Made by a program: the position numbers and the translations under genes. Below, piece after piece: positions 1 through 8,334 of a DNA stretch of 64,000 nt. A model generated the notes under the pieces. That model ran no database searches, was not told where the DNA came from, and saw only the letters and a program-made list of their open reading frames with translations. The stretch spans positions 1 to 64,000 of the forward strand of contig CAKMJT010000009.1 of the NCBI GenBank assembly GCA_927407015.1, written 5' to 3'. The number at the start of each line of letters is the position of its first letter. Within the stretch, counting starts at the first letter, position 1. This DNA comes from an uncultured Proteiniphilum sp. Lineage in GTDB: Bacteria; Bacteroidota; Bacteroidia; Bacteroidales; Dysgonomonadaceae.

Positions 1-256
1 CATGTCCCAGAAGCTGGGGTGGGCCATCGGTGCCGCTCTGAGCGGCTGGATGCTGGCTTACTTCAAGTATGTGCCCGATGCTGTGCAACAGAGCGCCGAA
101 ACCATTTGGGGAGAGCAGTTTATGATCTCCCTGCTACCGGCGATCTGCTGTCTGCTGGCATTCATCGGGATGTACTTCTACCCGCTTTCAGACGAGAAGG
201 TGAAGGAGAACTACGAGCTGCTTGAAGTGAAAAGAGCGCAGGCACAATTAAAATAA
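1..256 (+). CDS. C-terminal end of a GPH-type (MFS) sugar permease, partial
   Basis: This is the last 84 or so residues of a membrane transporter that begins before the window; the in-frame Met at position 2 is internal, not a start. Two hydrophobic segments are visible (around GWAIGAALSGWMLAYF and ISLLPAICCLLAFIGMYFY), followed by a short charged cytoplasmic tail. The motif SQKLGWAIG and the tail YPLSDEKVKENYELL are typical of the glycoside-pentoside-hexuronide cation symporters. It is followed on the same strand by an AGE-type epimerase and a GH5 glycanase, an arrangement known from Bacteroidetes beta-mannan use, where this kind of permease imports mannobiose. The substrate is inferred from context only. 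Confidence 0.75.
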   Translation, partial: MSQKLGWAIGAALSGWMLAYFKYVPDAVQQSAETIWGEQFMISLLPAICCLLAFIGMYFYPLSDEKVKENYELLEVKRAQAQLK

Positions 257-359
257 TCGATTTATGGCAGTTAACGATATGAACGCCATAGTATTGTTTG
301 TGTACAACCGGCAGGGATTTTATCGGAAGTGGAAATGATCATCAGCAATTCATTGAAAT

Positions 360-1547
360 ATGGATGTTACATTATTGAAGAATGAGGTTTTCGACGAGCT
401 GACCTGCAACATCCTTCCTTTTTGGACGACGAAAATGAAAGACAGGAAGCGGGGTGGGTACTTCGGGCGGATGACCGGGAAGAACGAGCTGATTGTCGGG
501 GCACCAAAAGGAGGTATTCTGCATGCCCGCATTCTGTGGACTTTCTCATCGGCAGCGTTGCGGTTGAAATCGGATGAGTATCTGGCCGAAGCCCGATGGG
601 CCAAAGAGTATCTGTGCGCTCACTTTTTTGATGATGAATCGGGTGGAACCTACTGGATGCTGCATGCCGACGGAACACCGGCCGACACGAAGAAGCAGAT
701 TTACAGCCAGGCATTTTTCATCTACGCACTGACGGAGTATTACCGGGCGAATGGCGACGAGGAGGCACTCGACAGGGCCAAAGAGCTGTTCTGGCTGATC
801 GAGCAGCATAGCTTCGACAGCGTGAAGAATGGTTACATGGAGGCCTACAGCCGCGACTGGGTACTGCTGGAGGACCTGCGGCTGAGCGAGAAGGATGCCA
901 ACGAGAAAAAGACCATGAATACCCATCTGCATCTGCTGGAAGCCTATACAAATCTCTTCCGGGTATGGAAGGAGGAGCAGCTGGCCCGTCAGCTGAGAAA
1001 CCTGATTGACCTCTTCCTGAAAAAAATCATCGACCCGGTGAGCGGTCACCTTAACCTCTTCTTCGACGAGGAGTGGCGCTGCAAATCGACCCTCCACTCT
1101 TTCGGACACGATATCGAGACCTCCTGGATGCTGGAGGAGGCAGCCCTGGTACTGGGTGACGAGGCTACGCTGCGGAAGTTACAGGCTGTCACGCTCAGGA
1201 TTGCCGATGCGGCAACGGAAGGATTGAACGACCGGGGTGCGCTGATCAACGAGAGGGATTGGTCCGGGGGCCATCAGGACGAATGGTGCGACTGGTGGCC
1301 ACAGGCGGAGGCGGTGGTGGGTTTCTACAATGCGTGGCAGCTCACCGGAAAGGAAGATTGGCTCAACAAAGCCCGCAACAGCTGGCAATTCATCAAGAAA
1401 TATTTAATTGATGAAGAAGAAGGTGAGTGGTTCTGGTCGGTCTCGCCCGACGGGAAGAAAGACCGGGTAAATGATAAGGCAGGCTTCTGGAAGTGCCCCT
1501 ACCACAACGGCCGGATGTGCCTGGAGCTGATCGAACGGATCAAATAG
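360..1547 (+). CDS. AGE-family epimerase, probable cellobiose/mannobiose 2-epimerase
   Basis: A 395-residue cytoplasmic protein without a signal peptide, full length for the N-acylglucosamine/cellobiose 2-epimerase family, an (alpha/alpha)6 barrel that inverts C2 of the reducing-end sugar. Visible family features are the N-terminal block ILPFWTTKM...GGYFGRM, the FGHDIE motif (His250) and the C-terminal YHNGR motif (His382), which match the histidines used for proton transfer in this family. It lies 103 bp after the permease and 25 bp before a secreted GH5 enzyme, so it probably converts an imported beta-1,4 disaccharide such as mannobiose to its 2-epimer. Whether the natural substrate is cellobiose or mannobiose cannot be decided from sequence. 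Confidence 0.85.
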   Translation: MDVTLLKNEVFDELTCNILPFWTTKMKDRKRGGYFGRMTGKNELIVGAPKGGILHARILWTFSSAALRLKSDEYLAEARWAKEYLCAHFFDDESGGTYWMLHADGTPADTKKQIYSQAFFIYALTEYYRANGDEEALDRAKELFWLIEQHSFDSVKNGYMEAYSRDWVLLEDLRLSEKDANEKKTMNTHLHLLEAYTNLFRVWKEEQLARQLRNLIDLFLKKIIDPVSGHLNLFFDEEWRCKSTLHSFGHDIETSWMLEEAALVLGDEATLRKLQAVTLRIADAATEGLNDRGALINERDWSGGHQDEWCDWWPQAEAVVGFYNAWQLTGKEDWLNKARNSWQFIKKYLIDEEEGEWFWSVSPDGKKDRVNDKAGFWKCPYHNGRMCLELIERIK

Positions 1548-1572
1548 GATTTATGATTTAACATTCAGAGAT

Positions 1573-2568
1573 ATGAAGGGAAACAATAGGATAGTTACTA
1601 TGCTGCTGTTGCTGTCAACAGTGATTTCCTGCGGCAGCGTTCAGCAGGGAAACAAAAATGATGTGGCGGCCGGCAGCACGGTCGTGGCGCAGCACGGACA
1701 GCTGCAGGTGATCGGCACACAGCTCAGCAACGAAAAGGGCGATCCAGTTGTGTTGCGGGGTGCCAGCCTGGGGTGGCATAACCTGTGGCCCCGCTTTTAC
1801 AACAGGGAGGCGGTGAAGTGGCTGGCCGGGGATTGGAAATGTACGGTGGTGAGAGCGGCGATGGGGCTGGAGATCGATGACAACTACAGGGATAATTCCG
1901 AATTTGCCTTACAGTGCATCACACCCGTCATTGAAGCCGCGATTGATAACGGTATTTATGTCATCATCGATTTTCATGCCCATAACAAATATACCGAAGA
2001 GGCCAAAGGCTTCTTTACTGAGATGGCGACGAGGTACGGGGATTACCCGAACGTGATCTACGAGATATGGAACGAGCCCGATTACTTTGAGTGGGACGAG
2101 GTGAAAGCCTATTCCGAAGAGGTGATCGGAGTGATCCGGTCGATCGACCCCGACAACATTATCTTGGTGGGCAGCCCCCACTGGGACCAGGACTTGCACC
2201 TGGTGGCGGAAGATCCCATTCAGGACGTAACCAATATTATGTACACCATGCACTTCTATGCAGCGACCCACGAGGCCTGGCTGCGCGAACGCACCGATGA
2301 TGCCATCACCAGTGGGATCCCCGTCTTCGTATCGGAGTGTGGCGGCTCGGAAGCCAACGGCGACGGACGCCTCGGCACGGAGGAGTGGAAAACCTATGTG
2401 GAGTGGATGGAGAGCCGCAAGATCAGCTGGGTCGCCTGGTCGGTCTCCGACAAGAATGAAACCTGCTCCATGCTGCTGCCCCGCGCTTCTTCTGAAGGCA
2501 ACTGGAGCGAAGAGTTGCTTAAGCCTTGGGGTAAGCTGGCACGCAACTCAATTAGAAGAGGCAATTAA
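1573..2568 (+). CDS. GH5 endo-glycanase lipoprotein (cellulase/mannanase type)
   Basis: 331 residues with an N-terminal lipoprotein signal (hydrophobic stretch ending VISC), so probably anchored at the cell surface or in the periplasm. The catalytic domain starts around residue 40 (LQVIGTQLSNEKGDPVVLRG). The acid/base Glu168 lies in IWNEPDY and the predicted nucleophile Glu255 in VSECGGSE, so both GH5 catalytic residues are present. Overall the sequence resembles GH5 subfamily 2 endo-beta-1,4-glucanases. It sits in an apparent operon with a sugar permease and a 2-epimerase; that context would fit either mannan or cello-oligosaccharide use. The enzyme is a single-domain form without a carbohydrate-binding module. 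Confidence 0.85.
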   Translation: MKGNNRIVTMLLLLSTVISCGSVQQGNKNDVAAGSTVVAQHGQLQVIGTQLSNEKGDPVVLRGASLGWHNLWPRFYNREAVKWLAGDWKCTVVRAAMGLEIDDNYRDNSEFALQCITPVIEAAIDNGIYVIIDFHAHNKYTEEAKGFFTEMATRYGDYPNVIYEIWNEPDYFEWDEVKAYSEEVIGVIRSIDPDNIILVGSPHWDQDLHLVAEDPIQDVTNIMYTMHFYAATHEAWLRERTDDAITSGIPVFVSECGGSEANGDGRLGTEEWKTYVEWMESRKISWVAWSVSDKNETCSMLLPRASSEGNWSEELLKPWGKLARNSIRRGN

Positions 2569-2676
2569 TATTTATAGTATTTTCTTTTATTTCTCCGGTT
2601 TTCAGTCATGCCTTCCCTTTCTGACGGAGATAGATATAAACATAGTACAAAAAAAGACAGACTCTAATTGCATATG

Positions 2677-2704
2677 TTTTACAGCATGTTAACATGCTGT
2701 AAAA
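2677..2704. terminator. Perfect 28-bp palindrome between convergent genes, possible bidirectional terminator
   Basis: The two 14-base halves (TTTTACAGCATGTT and its exact complement) meet at the centre with no spacer. It lies 108 bp after the GH5 stop and 52 bp after the hicB stop, between convergent transcription units, which fits a shared terminator. It lacks a long T tract beyond the stem on either strand, so it could instead be a binding site for a dimeric protein. Confidence 0.45.
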
Positions 2705-2756
2705 AAACCGCCGCATAAATCGGGAGCGGCTGCCGGTGAATTCATTCGTGTATTAA

Positions 2757-3170
2757 TCAAACGAAATTCACTTGACTTAATTCACTTGCAAATCGATGGA
2801 TACCTGTTTCAATTTTCTGTATTGTTTCCTGGCGGGGTTTCTTTACCCCGTTCAAATAATGACTTAACTGACGTTGATTGATACCGGTAATTTTTTCCAA
2901 TCCAGAGAGTGAAAGCATATCCGAATAATGTGCTAAAAATGATGCAATATCATATTTAAATGAAAACTCCAGATCATCCGGAAACTCCTTTCCATTTTTC
3001 ACGTAATACTCTTTCATCTCAGACACTGATTCATGAAAATCATCTATGCACTCCTGTACAGAGTGACCCTCACCAAATAATCCGAACGACAATCCATATT
3101 CTTTATCCGGATCAATTACAGCTTCAAAGCGCTTATCGAATCCTGTTTCAATAATTACATCTATTTTCAT
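2757..3170 (-). CDS. hicB: HicB-like antitoxin with C-terminal XRE helix-turn-helix
   Basis: 137 residues. The N-terminal 60 or so form a HicB-type partial RNase-H-like fold (MKIDVIIETGFDKRFEAVI, then YGLSFGLFGEGHSVQECIDDFHE), and residues 85-125 carry an XRE-type helix-turn-helix (LSLSGLEKITGINQRQLSHYLNG). HicB proteins bind and neutralise the HicA RNA-cleaving toxin and usually repress their own operon. It lies 28 bp downstream of hicA on the same strand. Base composition is clearly more AT-rich than the neighbouring sugar genes, as is common for mobile toxin-antitoxin modules. Confidence 0.8.
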   Translation of the reverse strand: MKIDVIIETGFDKRFEAVIDPDKEYGLSFGLFGEGHSVQECIDDFHESVSEMKEYYVKNGKEFPDDLEFSFKYDIASFLAHYSDMLSLSGLEKITGINQRQLSHYLNGVKKPRQETIQKIETGIHRFASELSQVNFV

Positions 3171-3198
3171 AATTTTTCCTCCTATTGTTTTTCAGAGA

Positions 3199-3387
3199 TT
3201 AAAGTTTAATCCCTGAGTCTTTAGTAATTGATTTCATTGTTCCAAATTTAGCTTCCTCAGCTTTGTGATAGCTGAGCGGAAACTCTTTCCCTGTAATAGG
3301 GCTGTGCCATATAGGGTGCTTTTTCCCATCAGATACCCAGTAACAGCCGGCTTTCTTTAGTTTTCTTTCAATCTCTGAATACTTCAC
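3199..3387 (-). CDS. hicA: HicA-family mRNA interferase toxin
   Basis: A small basic protein with the HicA double-stranded RNA-binding-like fold: VKYSEIERKLKKAGCYW, then a histidine motif (KKHPIWHSPITG) and FPLSYHKAEE. The reading frame is open from an ATG at 3435, but the family begins at the equivalent of MKYSE, so I place the start at the GTG at 3387 (62 residues). The upstream ATG would also overlap one copy of a repeated AATACT element that looks like the operon's operator. HicA toxins cleave mRNA; the active-site His here is in KKHPIW, where many relatives have GSH. It is co-transcribed with hicB. Confidence 0.75.
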   Translation of the reverse strand: MKYSEIERKLKKAGCYWVSDGKKHPIWHSPITGKEFPLSYHKAEEAKFGTMKSITKDSGIKL

Positions 3388-3433
3388 TCTGCCAATGTCT
3401 GTTTGATTAATACCCGGCAAAGGTAGTGAATCC

Positions 3434-3482
3434 AATACTAATTACAAATTAAAAATGCGTTAAAAGTATTGTATTTAATACT
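3434..3482 (-). promoter_or_regulatory. Candidate hicAB operator with inverted repeat
   Basis: Upstream of hicA there is an inverted repeat AGTATT-n6-AATACT at 3465-3482 and a further AATACT copy at 3434-3439. Position and symmetry suit autoregulation by the XRE domain of HicB. No experimental basis; read by eye only. Confidence 0.35.
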
Positions 3483-3608
3483 GTTTAACATGAAACGGCC
3501 GATTATACTGCCGTTCGTTTCACTTGATTAATCATCTGTGTTTTTATCGTATAAAACTGAACAATCAGTTTGTTGTAATTTGTGCAAATGAACAATCGGA
3601 CAGTGCAT

Positions 3609-3646
3609 CCAAAAAAAGGATCAACAAATCGTCGATCCTTTTTTGG
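3609..3646 (-). terminator. Intrinsic terminator of the kdu-exuT operon
   Basis: Read on the minus strand, an A-rich arm with GGATC is followed by an 11-base loop and the complementary GATCC running into a tract of seven T. It starts about 18 bp after the exuT stop codon. Stem, loop and U tract all match a classical rho-independent terminator. Confidence 0.8.
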
Positions 3647-3663
3647 AGGTAAGAATATAAATA

Positions 3664-5121
3664 TTACATATCTGTGATCAGCTGATACTTCGGCACCAGT
3701 GTCTTCATGATGATCCATCCCAGCAGGTACGCGGTGGCACAGAAGATGAAGATGATGAAATATCCGGAGTCGATCCCCTGAAAGCCTAAAAACTTCATGT
3801 TGCTGTTCGCGGTAAAATCAAACAGTAAACCGGAGCCCTGGTTGATGAAATAACCACCTAGACCTCCTGCCATGCCGCCAATACCGGTGATGGTTCCCAC
3901 CGCATGTTTCGGGAACATGTCACTCACGGTGGTGAAGATGTTGGCAGACCAGGACTGGTGGGCAGCGGCGGCGAGGCCGATGATGATGATCGGCAGCCAT
4001 ACGGAAATAGTTCCCAGTGGCTGTGCCAGCAGTACCAACAGGGGAACGAAGGCAAAGAGCAGCATCGCCCGCATCCTACCCTCGTAGGGGTTTAACTTTT
4101 TCTTTGTCATGAACCAGGCAGGGAAGAAACCGGCCGTGAATACTGAGATCATCGAGATGGCATACACCAGGAAGACATGGGGCGCACTCTGGGTAGAGTC
4201 GAGCCCGTAAACCGATTTCAGGTAGGCCGGTACCCAAAAGAGGAGGAACCACCATACCCCGTCGGTCATGAACTTGCCTACCGCGAATGACCAGGTCTGT
4301 TTGTATTTGAAAGCTTTCTTGAATGAAACCTTTTTCCCGGCATTTTCGTCGGCCTTCATTCTCCCTTCTGCGGCGTCGGTGGCATCATCCTGGTTGATAT
4401 AAGCCAGTTCAAGTGCATTCACTCTCTTGTTCTTTTCCGGCTTATGGTAGATAAACACCCAGAAGCCCATCCAGATGAATCCGAGGGCACCGATCACGAT
4501 GAAAGCCATCTCCCAGCCCCAGGCCTTAGCGATGAAAGGGATGGTGAGGGGTGCCAGCAAAGCGCCGATCTGAGCTCCTGAGTTGAAGATGCTGGTGGCA
4601 TAGGCCCTGTCTTTCTTGGGGAAATATTCGGCTGTGGCCTTGATGGCGGCGGGGAAGTTGCCTGACTCGCCAATGGCCAGCACCAATCGCGCAAACACGA
4701 AAAGGGTGACACTCACGGTGACTACCATCGACACGTCCCCCACTGTTGAGATCGCTTCACGAGCCCCACGGAAGCTCATGGTCCATTCACCTGCAGTGAT
4801 GCCGGCAGTTAAAATGCCACAAAAGGCGTGGATGATTGCACCGAATGACCAGACGCCGATTGCCCAAAGGAATCCTTTTTTGGTGTCAAGCCAGTCGACG
4901 AATTTGCCGGCAAAGAGCATGGATACGGCATAGAACAGGGAGAACAGTCCGGTGATGGTACCGTAGTCGCTGTTGGTCCAGTGAAACTCAGGTGCGATAA
5001 AGTCGGCCCATGTAAGTGACAGCACCTGCCGGTCGAGGTAGTTTATGGTGGTAGCCATAAACAGCATCACCACAATGGTCCACCGGTAGTTAGTCATCTT
5101 TTCTTTTTGTAGATTACTCAT
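3664..5121 (-). CDS. exuT: MFS hexuronate transporter (ExuT type)
   Basis: 485 residues, a 12-helix major facilitator protein of the anion:cation symporter group. The N-terminal block NYRWTIVVMLFMATTINYLDRQVLS is characteristic of hexuronate transporters, and the first cytoplasmic loop carries the MFS signature around GKFVDWLDTKKG. It is the last gene of the six-gene operon for unsaturated and saturated uronate use, 106 bp after eda, and is followed by a strong terminator. The likely substrates are galacturonate, glucuronate or ketodeoxyuronates; which is not decided by sequence. A non-conserved loop of about 40 residues (NKRVNALELAYINQDDATDAAEGRM) lies between the two halves, longer than in E. 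coli ExuT. Confidence 0.88.
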   Translation of the reverse strand: MSNLQKEKMTNYRWTIVVMLFMATTINYLDRQVLSLTWADFIAPEFHWTNSDYGTITGLFSLFYAVSMLFAGKFVDWLDTKKGFLWAIGVWSFGAIIHAFCGILTAGITAGEWTMSFRGAREAISTVGDVSMVVTVSVTLFVFARLVLAIGESGNFPAAIKATAEYFPKKDRAYATSIFNSGAQIGALLAPLTIPFIAKAWGWEMAFIVIGALGFIWMGFWVFIYHKPEKNKRVNALELAYINQDDATDAAEGRMKADENAGKKVSFKKAFKYKQTWSFAVGKFMTDGVWWFLLFWVPAYLKSVYGLDSTQSAPHVFLVYAISMISVFTAGFFPAWFMTKKKLNPYEGRMRAMLLFAFVPLLVLLAQPLGTISVWLPIIIIGLAAAAHQSWSANIFTTVSDMFPKHAVGTITGIGGMAGGLGGYFINQGSGLLFDFTANSNMKFLGFQGIDSGYFIIFIFCATAYLLGWIIMKTLVPKYQLITDM

Positions 5122-5227
5122 GATTTTTTTCTGATATTAAGTTAGTTTTAGTCGTGTCTTCGTTTAATTTATGAAGAGGGTCTGGTCGTGTCATCGTGTC
5201 ATCTTCCGCGTGCTTTTTCGTGTCACA

Positions 5228-5896
5228 TCAGCGGTATTTACGGATGATGGCAAGGCTCTGCTGGCATAGTTCCGTTATTTTCTTCCACTCCCCGTTTTTC
5301 AATACCTCTTTGGGGAACAGATTCGATCCCATGCCCACGGCCGTGACCCCCGCCTTGAACCAGGCCGAGAGGTTCTCTTCTGTAGGTTCCACGCCGCCGG
5401 TAACCATGATCTTCGACCAGGGCATGGGTCCCTTGATATTTTTTACAAACGAAGGACCACCCACGTTGCCGCCCGGGAACACCTTCACGATCTCGGCTCC
5501 CAGCTCCTGTGCCAACCCTATTTCTGAGGTGGTGGCGCAACCGGGAGAGTAGGCGAGCTGCCTGCGATTGCAAACCTTGAAGATATCGGGATTTAACAAC
5601 GGCCCTACCACGAAATTGGTTCCCAATTGGATGTAGAGCGCCGCTGTGGGAGCATCCACGATGGAGCCGATACCCAGTATCATCTCGGGACACGCTGCGT
5701 CGGCCCACTTCACCAGCCCGGCGAACACCTCCTGGGCGAAGTCGCCCCGGTTGGTGAACTCGAAGGCGCGGATGCCTCCTTCGTAACAAGCCTTCACTAC
5801 TTTTTTTGCCACTTCCGCATCGGCATGGTAAAAGACCGGGACGATACCGGTCTCCTCTATTGTCTGGTAAACTTTGAGTCTTGAAAATTTTGCCAT
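5228..5896 (-). CDS. eda: KDPG/KHG aldolase
   Basis: 222 residues, the full length of the class I bifunctional 2-dehydro-3-deoxy-phosphogluconate / 4-hydroxy-2-oxoglutarate aldolase, a TIM barrel. The Schiff-base Lys sits in [12 protein letters not shown], and the phosphate-binding MVTGGVEPT block follows. It splits KDPG to pyruvate and glyceraldehyde-3-phosphate, the final step after the KDG kinase encoded upstream. The gene is separated from kdgK by 155 bp that carry an imperfect simple repeat, and from exuT by 106 bp, but direction and function argue for one operon. Confidence 0.92.
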   Translation of the reverse strand: MAKFSRLKVYQTIEETGIVPVFYHADAEVAKKVVKACYEGGIRAFEFTNRGDFAQEVFAGLVKWADAACPEMILGIGSIVDAPTAALYIQLGTNFVVGPLLNPDIFKVCNRRQLAYSPGCATTSEIGLAQELGAEIVKVFPGGNVGGPSFVKNIKGPMPWSKIMVTGGVEPTEENLSAWFKAGVTAVGMGSNLFPKEVLKNGEWKKITELCQQSLAIIRKYR

Positions 5897-5908
5897 GTTT
5901 TTTTTAGC

Positions 5909-5992
5909 TATCAGCAGTCAGCAGTCAGCTTTTTGAGCAATCAGCGATCAGCTCTCAGCGATCAGCTTTTTGTTTTTCAGCAGTCAGCTTTT
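5909..5992. repeat. Imperfect short repeats of the AGCTGA(C/T)NGCTGA type
   Basis: In the eda-kdgK gap the sequence is built from repeated CAGCAGTCAGC and TCAGCGATCAGCT units separated by T-rich spacers; on the minus strand this reads as chains of GCTGATCGCTGA and GCTGACTGCTGA. A related shorter stretch occurs at 47728-47750. No open reading frame spans it. Function unknown. Confidence 0.6.
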
Positions 5993-6051
5993 AATTTATT
6001 ATTTCTTTAATTTCGAACCCCGAACTTTATGCGAATCCTCGAATCACCGAT

Positions 6052-7089
6052 TCATCTGACGACACGGCCGGAACCGTCACCCTTCATCAGTGTTTCCACT
6101 TCTGCCGCGGTGACCAGGTTGAAGTCGCCGTAAATGGTGTGTTTGAGGCAGGATGCCGCCACAGCGAAATCGAGTGCTTTCTGGTCATCACCTGTATAGG
6201 TAAGCAATCCGTAGATCAACCCTCCCATGAATGAGTCGCCGCCACCTACGCGGTCCACGATATGGGTGATATCGTAACGGCGCGATTGGTAGAGCTTGTC
6301 GGACCAGAGGCAGCCACCCCAGGTGTTGTGGTTGGCATTGATGGATCCGCGCAGGGTGATGATCACCTTCTTTGCCCGGGGGAACCGTTGCATCAGCTGT
6401 TTGCAGACCGACTCGAACACGGTGGCATCCACCTCACCACCGGTATGTTCCACGCTGAATCCTTCCGGTTTGATACCGAACACTTTTTCGGCATCCTCTT
6501 CATTGCCGAGTATCACGTCACACCCTTCCACCAGTGCAGGCATGATCTCCGATGGTTTTTTGCCGTATTTCCAGAGATTCTTCCGGTAGTTGAGGTCGCA
6601 CGATACGGTCACCCCCATCTTATTGGCCGTTTGAATGGCTTCGAGACAGGCATCGGCTGCTCCCTGGGAGAGAGCGGGTGTGATGCCGGTCCAGTGAAAC
6701 CAGGTGGCATCTTTCAGGATCTCCCGCCAGTTGAACATTCCTTTTTCCACTTCGGCAATGGAGGAGTGTGCCCTGTCGTACACCACTTTGGAGGGACGGG
6801 CCACTGCGCCGGTTTCGAGAAAATAGATCCCCACGCGTTCCCCGCCACGGAGAATCCGGGCTGTTCCCACATTATATTTCCGGAGATCGGAGATACACCA
6901 TTCGGCGATATCATTATTGGGAAGCCTTGTCACAAAATCCACGGGGATGCCGTAGTTTGCCAGTGAAACGGCTACATTTGCCTCTCCCCCCCCGAAGGTA
7001 GCGGTAAGATTGTCGGACTGAATGAATCTTTGATAGCCCGGTGTGGCCAGACGCAGCATGATCTCACCAAAAGTAACAACTTTCTGCAT
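6052..7089 (-). CDS. kdgK: PfkB-family 2-keto-3-deoxygluconate kinase
   Basis: 345 residues from the ATG at 7089 (MQKVVTFGEIMLRL), the usual start of this family; a longer frame to 7122 overlaps the preceding gene and is rejected. PfkB features are the GGGEANVAVSLANYG substrate loop, the ATP-binding LGNEEDAEKVFG region and the anion-hole/catalytic motif DRVGGGDSFMGGL. It phosphorylates KDG from the KduI/KduD route, giving KDPG for Eda. It starts 1 bp after the stop codon of the DUF4861 gene, suggesting translational coupling. Confidence 0.9.
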   Translation of the reverse strand: MQKVVTFGEIMLRLATPGYQRFIQSDNLTATFGGGEANVAVSLANYGIPVDFVTRLPNNDIAEWCISDLRKYNVGTARILRGGERVGIYFLETGAVARPSKVVYDRAHSSIAEVEKGMFNWREILKDATWFHWTGITPALSQGAADACLEAIQTANKMGVTVSCDLNYRKNLWKYGKKPSEIMPALVEGCDVILGNEEDAEKVFGIKPEGFSVEHTGGEVDATVFESVCKQLMQRFPRAKKVIITLRGSINANHNTWGGCLWSDKLYQSRRYDITHIVDRVGGGDSFMGGLIYGLLTYTGDDQKALDFAVAASCLKHTIYGDFNLVTAAEVETLMKGDGSGRVVR

Positions 7090-7090
7090 G

Positions 7091-8254
7091 TTAGTTGATT
7101 GTGATAATGAAAGGTTGATCAATTTTTTCTTTTTCTGATTTTACAAATTGGATCCAGTCTTCAAAGCTGTTGAATCCGGCTTTGCTCCATCCGCCACCCA
7201 CATAGGTGAGGTAGGGTTCACCTGACGCTATACTGTTCAGTCCGGCAAAGTGCCCTTCCAGTACCTGTGTAGATTCAAATCCGCCGGGATGGATGGCCGC
7301 AGTATATGGGGTGCCATTCACTTCATCGGTAGGATTCTTATAGGCAATGATGCCCGTGTTATCGCCAAAAGTAGTGTTTGCGGCATTTATTTCCGGATTT
7401 TCCTCAGGCATCACAATTCCTGTTGCAACCGTCAGCCCGGTGGTGTCTGTCTCGAAGATATGGGTCACCTTGTTAAAGAGACGATAGGCATCGAGGGAGA
7501 TGATCCGTGTTTCTATGATCTCATGCCAGCCTGCCGGATAAGGATCGTACGTGAGTTTGAAAGTGAATCGGAGCGGGCCGTTATCCAGGATCTCGGCGGT
7601 GACAAAGTTATGGCCCAGACAGAGGGTGTCATTGTTGACAGGCGCAGTCATACCCAAACCCAGCGTTCTTCCTACCTTGTAAAAATCAAGCCCTTCGCCA
7701 TGATCTTCGTGGTAGGAGGCCACACCGGACAAATCGTTCTGATACCATTTGTCGATGATCAGCGAGTCGGTCCTTTTCGCCCAGAAGTCCATGCCGTTGC
7801 TGATCTCTCCGGTCGCTTTCAACGCAGGACCGTATACCCTGAAGGCAGTACGGTTGTTCTCCCAGGTGAAATCATCTTTCCGCTCAGGTACCAGCCTGCC
7901 ATATACCATCGGCTGAACCGGTTCCGGCACTCCTGCGGATACCTGGAATGAAGCAGTCTGACCGGCAGCCAGTGTAACCGGGAACAACAATGCTTCGACG
8001 CTATCTGAACCGTTTGTGATCAACTGGTAAGAGATCTGCTCTCCCAGGCTATCGGTGACGATGATGGTCTGATTTTCCGGGAGAGACAGATGCTGACGGA
8101 TATCTTTCCATGCCACTTCCACCATCTCGTTTTCCCGGTCAATAGAAGTCGGGTTCTGTACATGCAGCGTTAGTTGATTTTGTGATGTGCTACAACCGGA
8201 AAATAAGGTGATCAGAAAGATCAATGAGGTGATTAACAGACTTTTTGCTTGCAT
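7091..8254 (-). CDS. DUF4861 family lipoprotein, uronate operon
   Basis: 387 residues with a lipoprotein signal (SLIFLITLFSGC). The body matches the DUF4861 family: an N-terminal beta-rich part (LTLHVQNPTSIDRENEMVEV, residues 30-120), then NNRTAFRVYGPAL, GMDFWAKRTDSLIIDKWY and YHEDHGEGLDFYKVGRTLG, all well-conserved blocks. The biochemical activity is not known to me. It lies between kduD and kdgK in a tight operon, which places it in unsaturated-uronate metabolism, and its export signal says it acts outside the cytoplasm, unlike its neighbours. A role in processing the unsaturated uronide before import is possible but unproven. Confidence 0.8.
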   Translation of the reverse strand: MQAKSLLITSLIFLITLFSGCSTSQNQLTLHVQNPTSIDRENEMVEVAWKDIRQHLSLPENQTIIVTDSLGEQISYQLITNGSDSVEALLFPVTLAAGQTASFQVSAGVPEPVQPMVYGRLVPERKDDFTWENNRTAFRVYGPALKATGEISNGMDFWAKRTDSLIIDKWYQNDLSGVASYHEDHGEGLDFYKVGRTLGLGMTAPVNNDTLCLGHNFVTAEILDNGPLRFTFKLTYDPYPAGWHEIIETRIISLDAYRLFNKVTHIFETDTTGLTVATGIVMPEENPEINAANTTFGDNTGIIAYKNPTDEVNGTPYTAAIHPGGFESTQVLEGHFAGLNSIASGEPYLTYVGGGWSKAGFNSFEDWIQFVKSEKEKIDQPFIITIN

Positions 8255-8334
8255 ATAATCTGATTTTTATGGATTGATTCATTTGTTGATGTGATGATTG
8301 ATTCCTCTGCAAATCTTTACATCATCAAATCAGG

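Noticed and set aside
2258-2692. 144-codon plus-strand frame overlapping the end of GH5
   Set aside because: Different frame of the GH5 gene, Arg/Ser/Pro-rich composition typical of a shadow frame.
3503-3718. 71-codon minus-strand frame overlapping the exuT 3' end
   Set aside because: Contains the exuT terminator and overlaps the transporter in another frame; no family match.
7090-7122. Longer start for kdgK
   Set aside because: Adds 11 residues that overlap the upstream stop region; the family begins MQKVVTFGEIMLRL.
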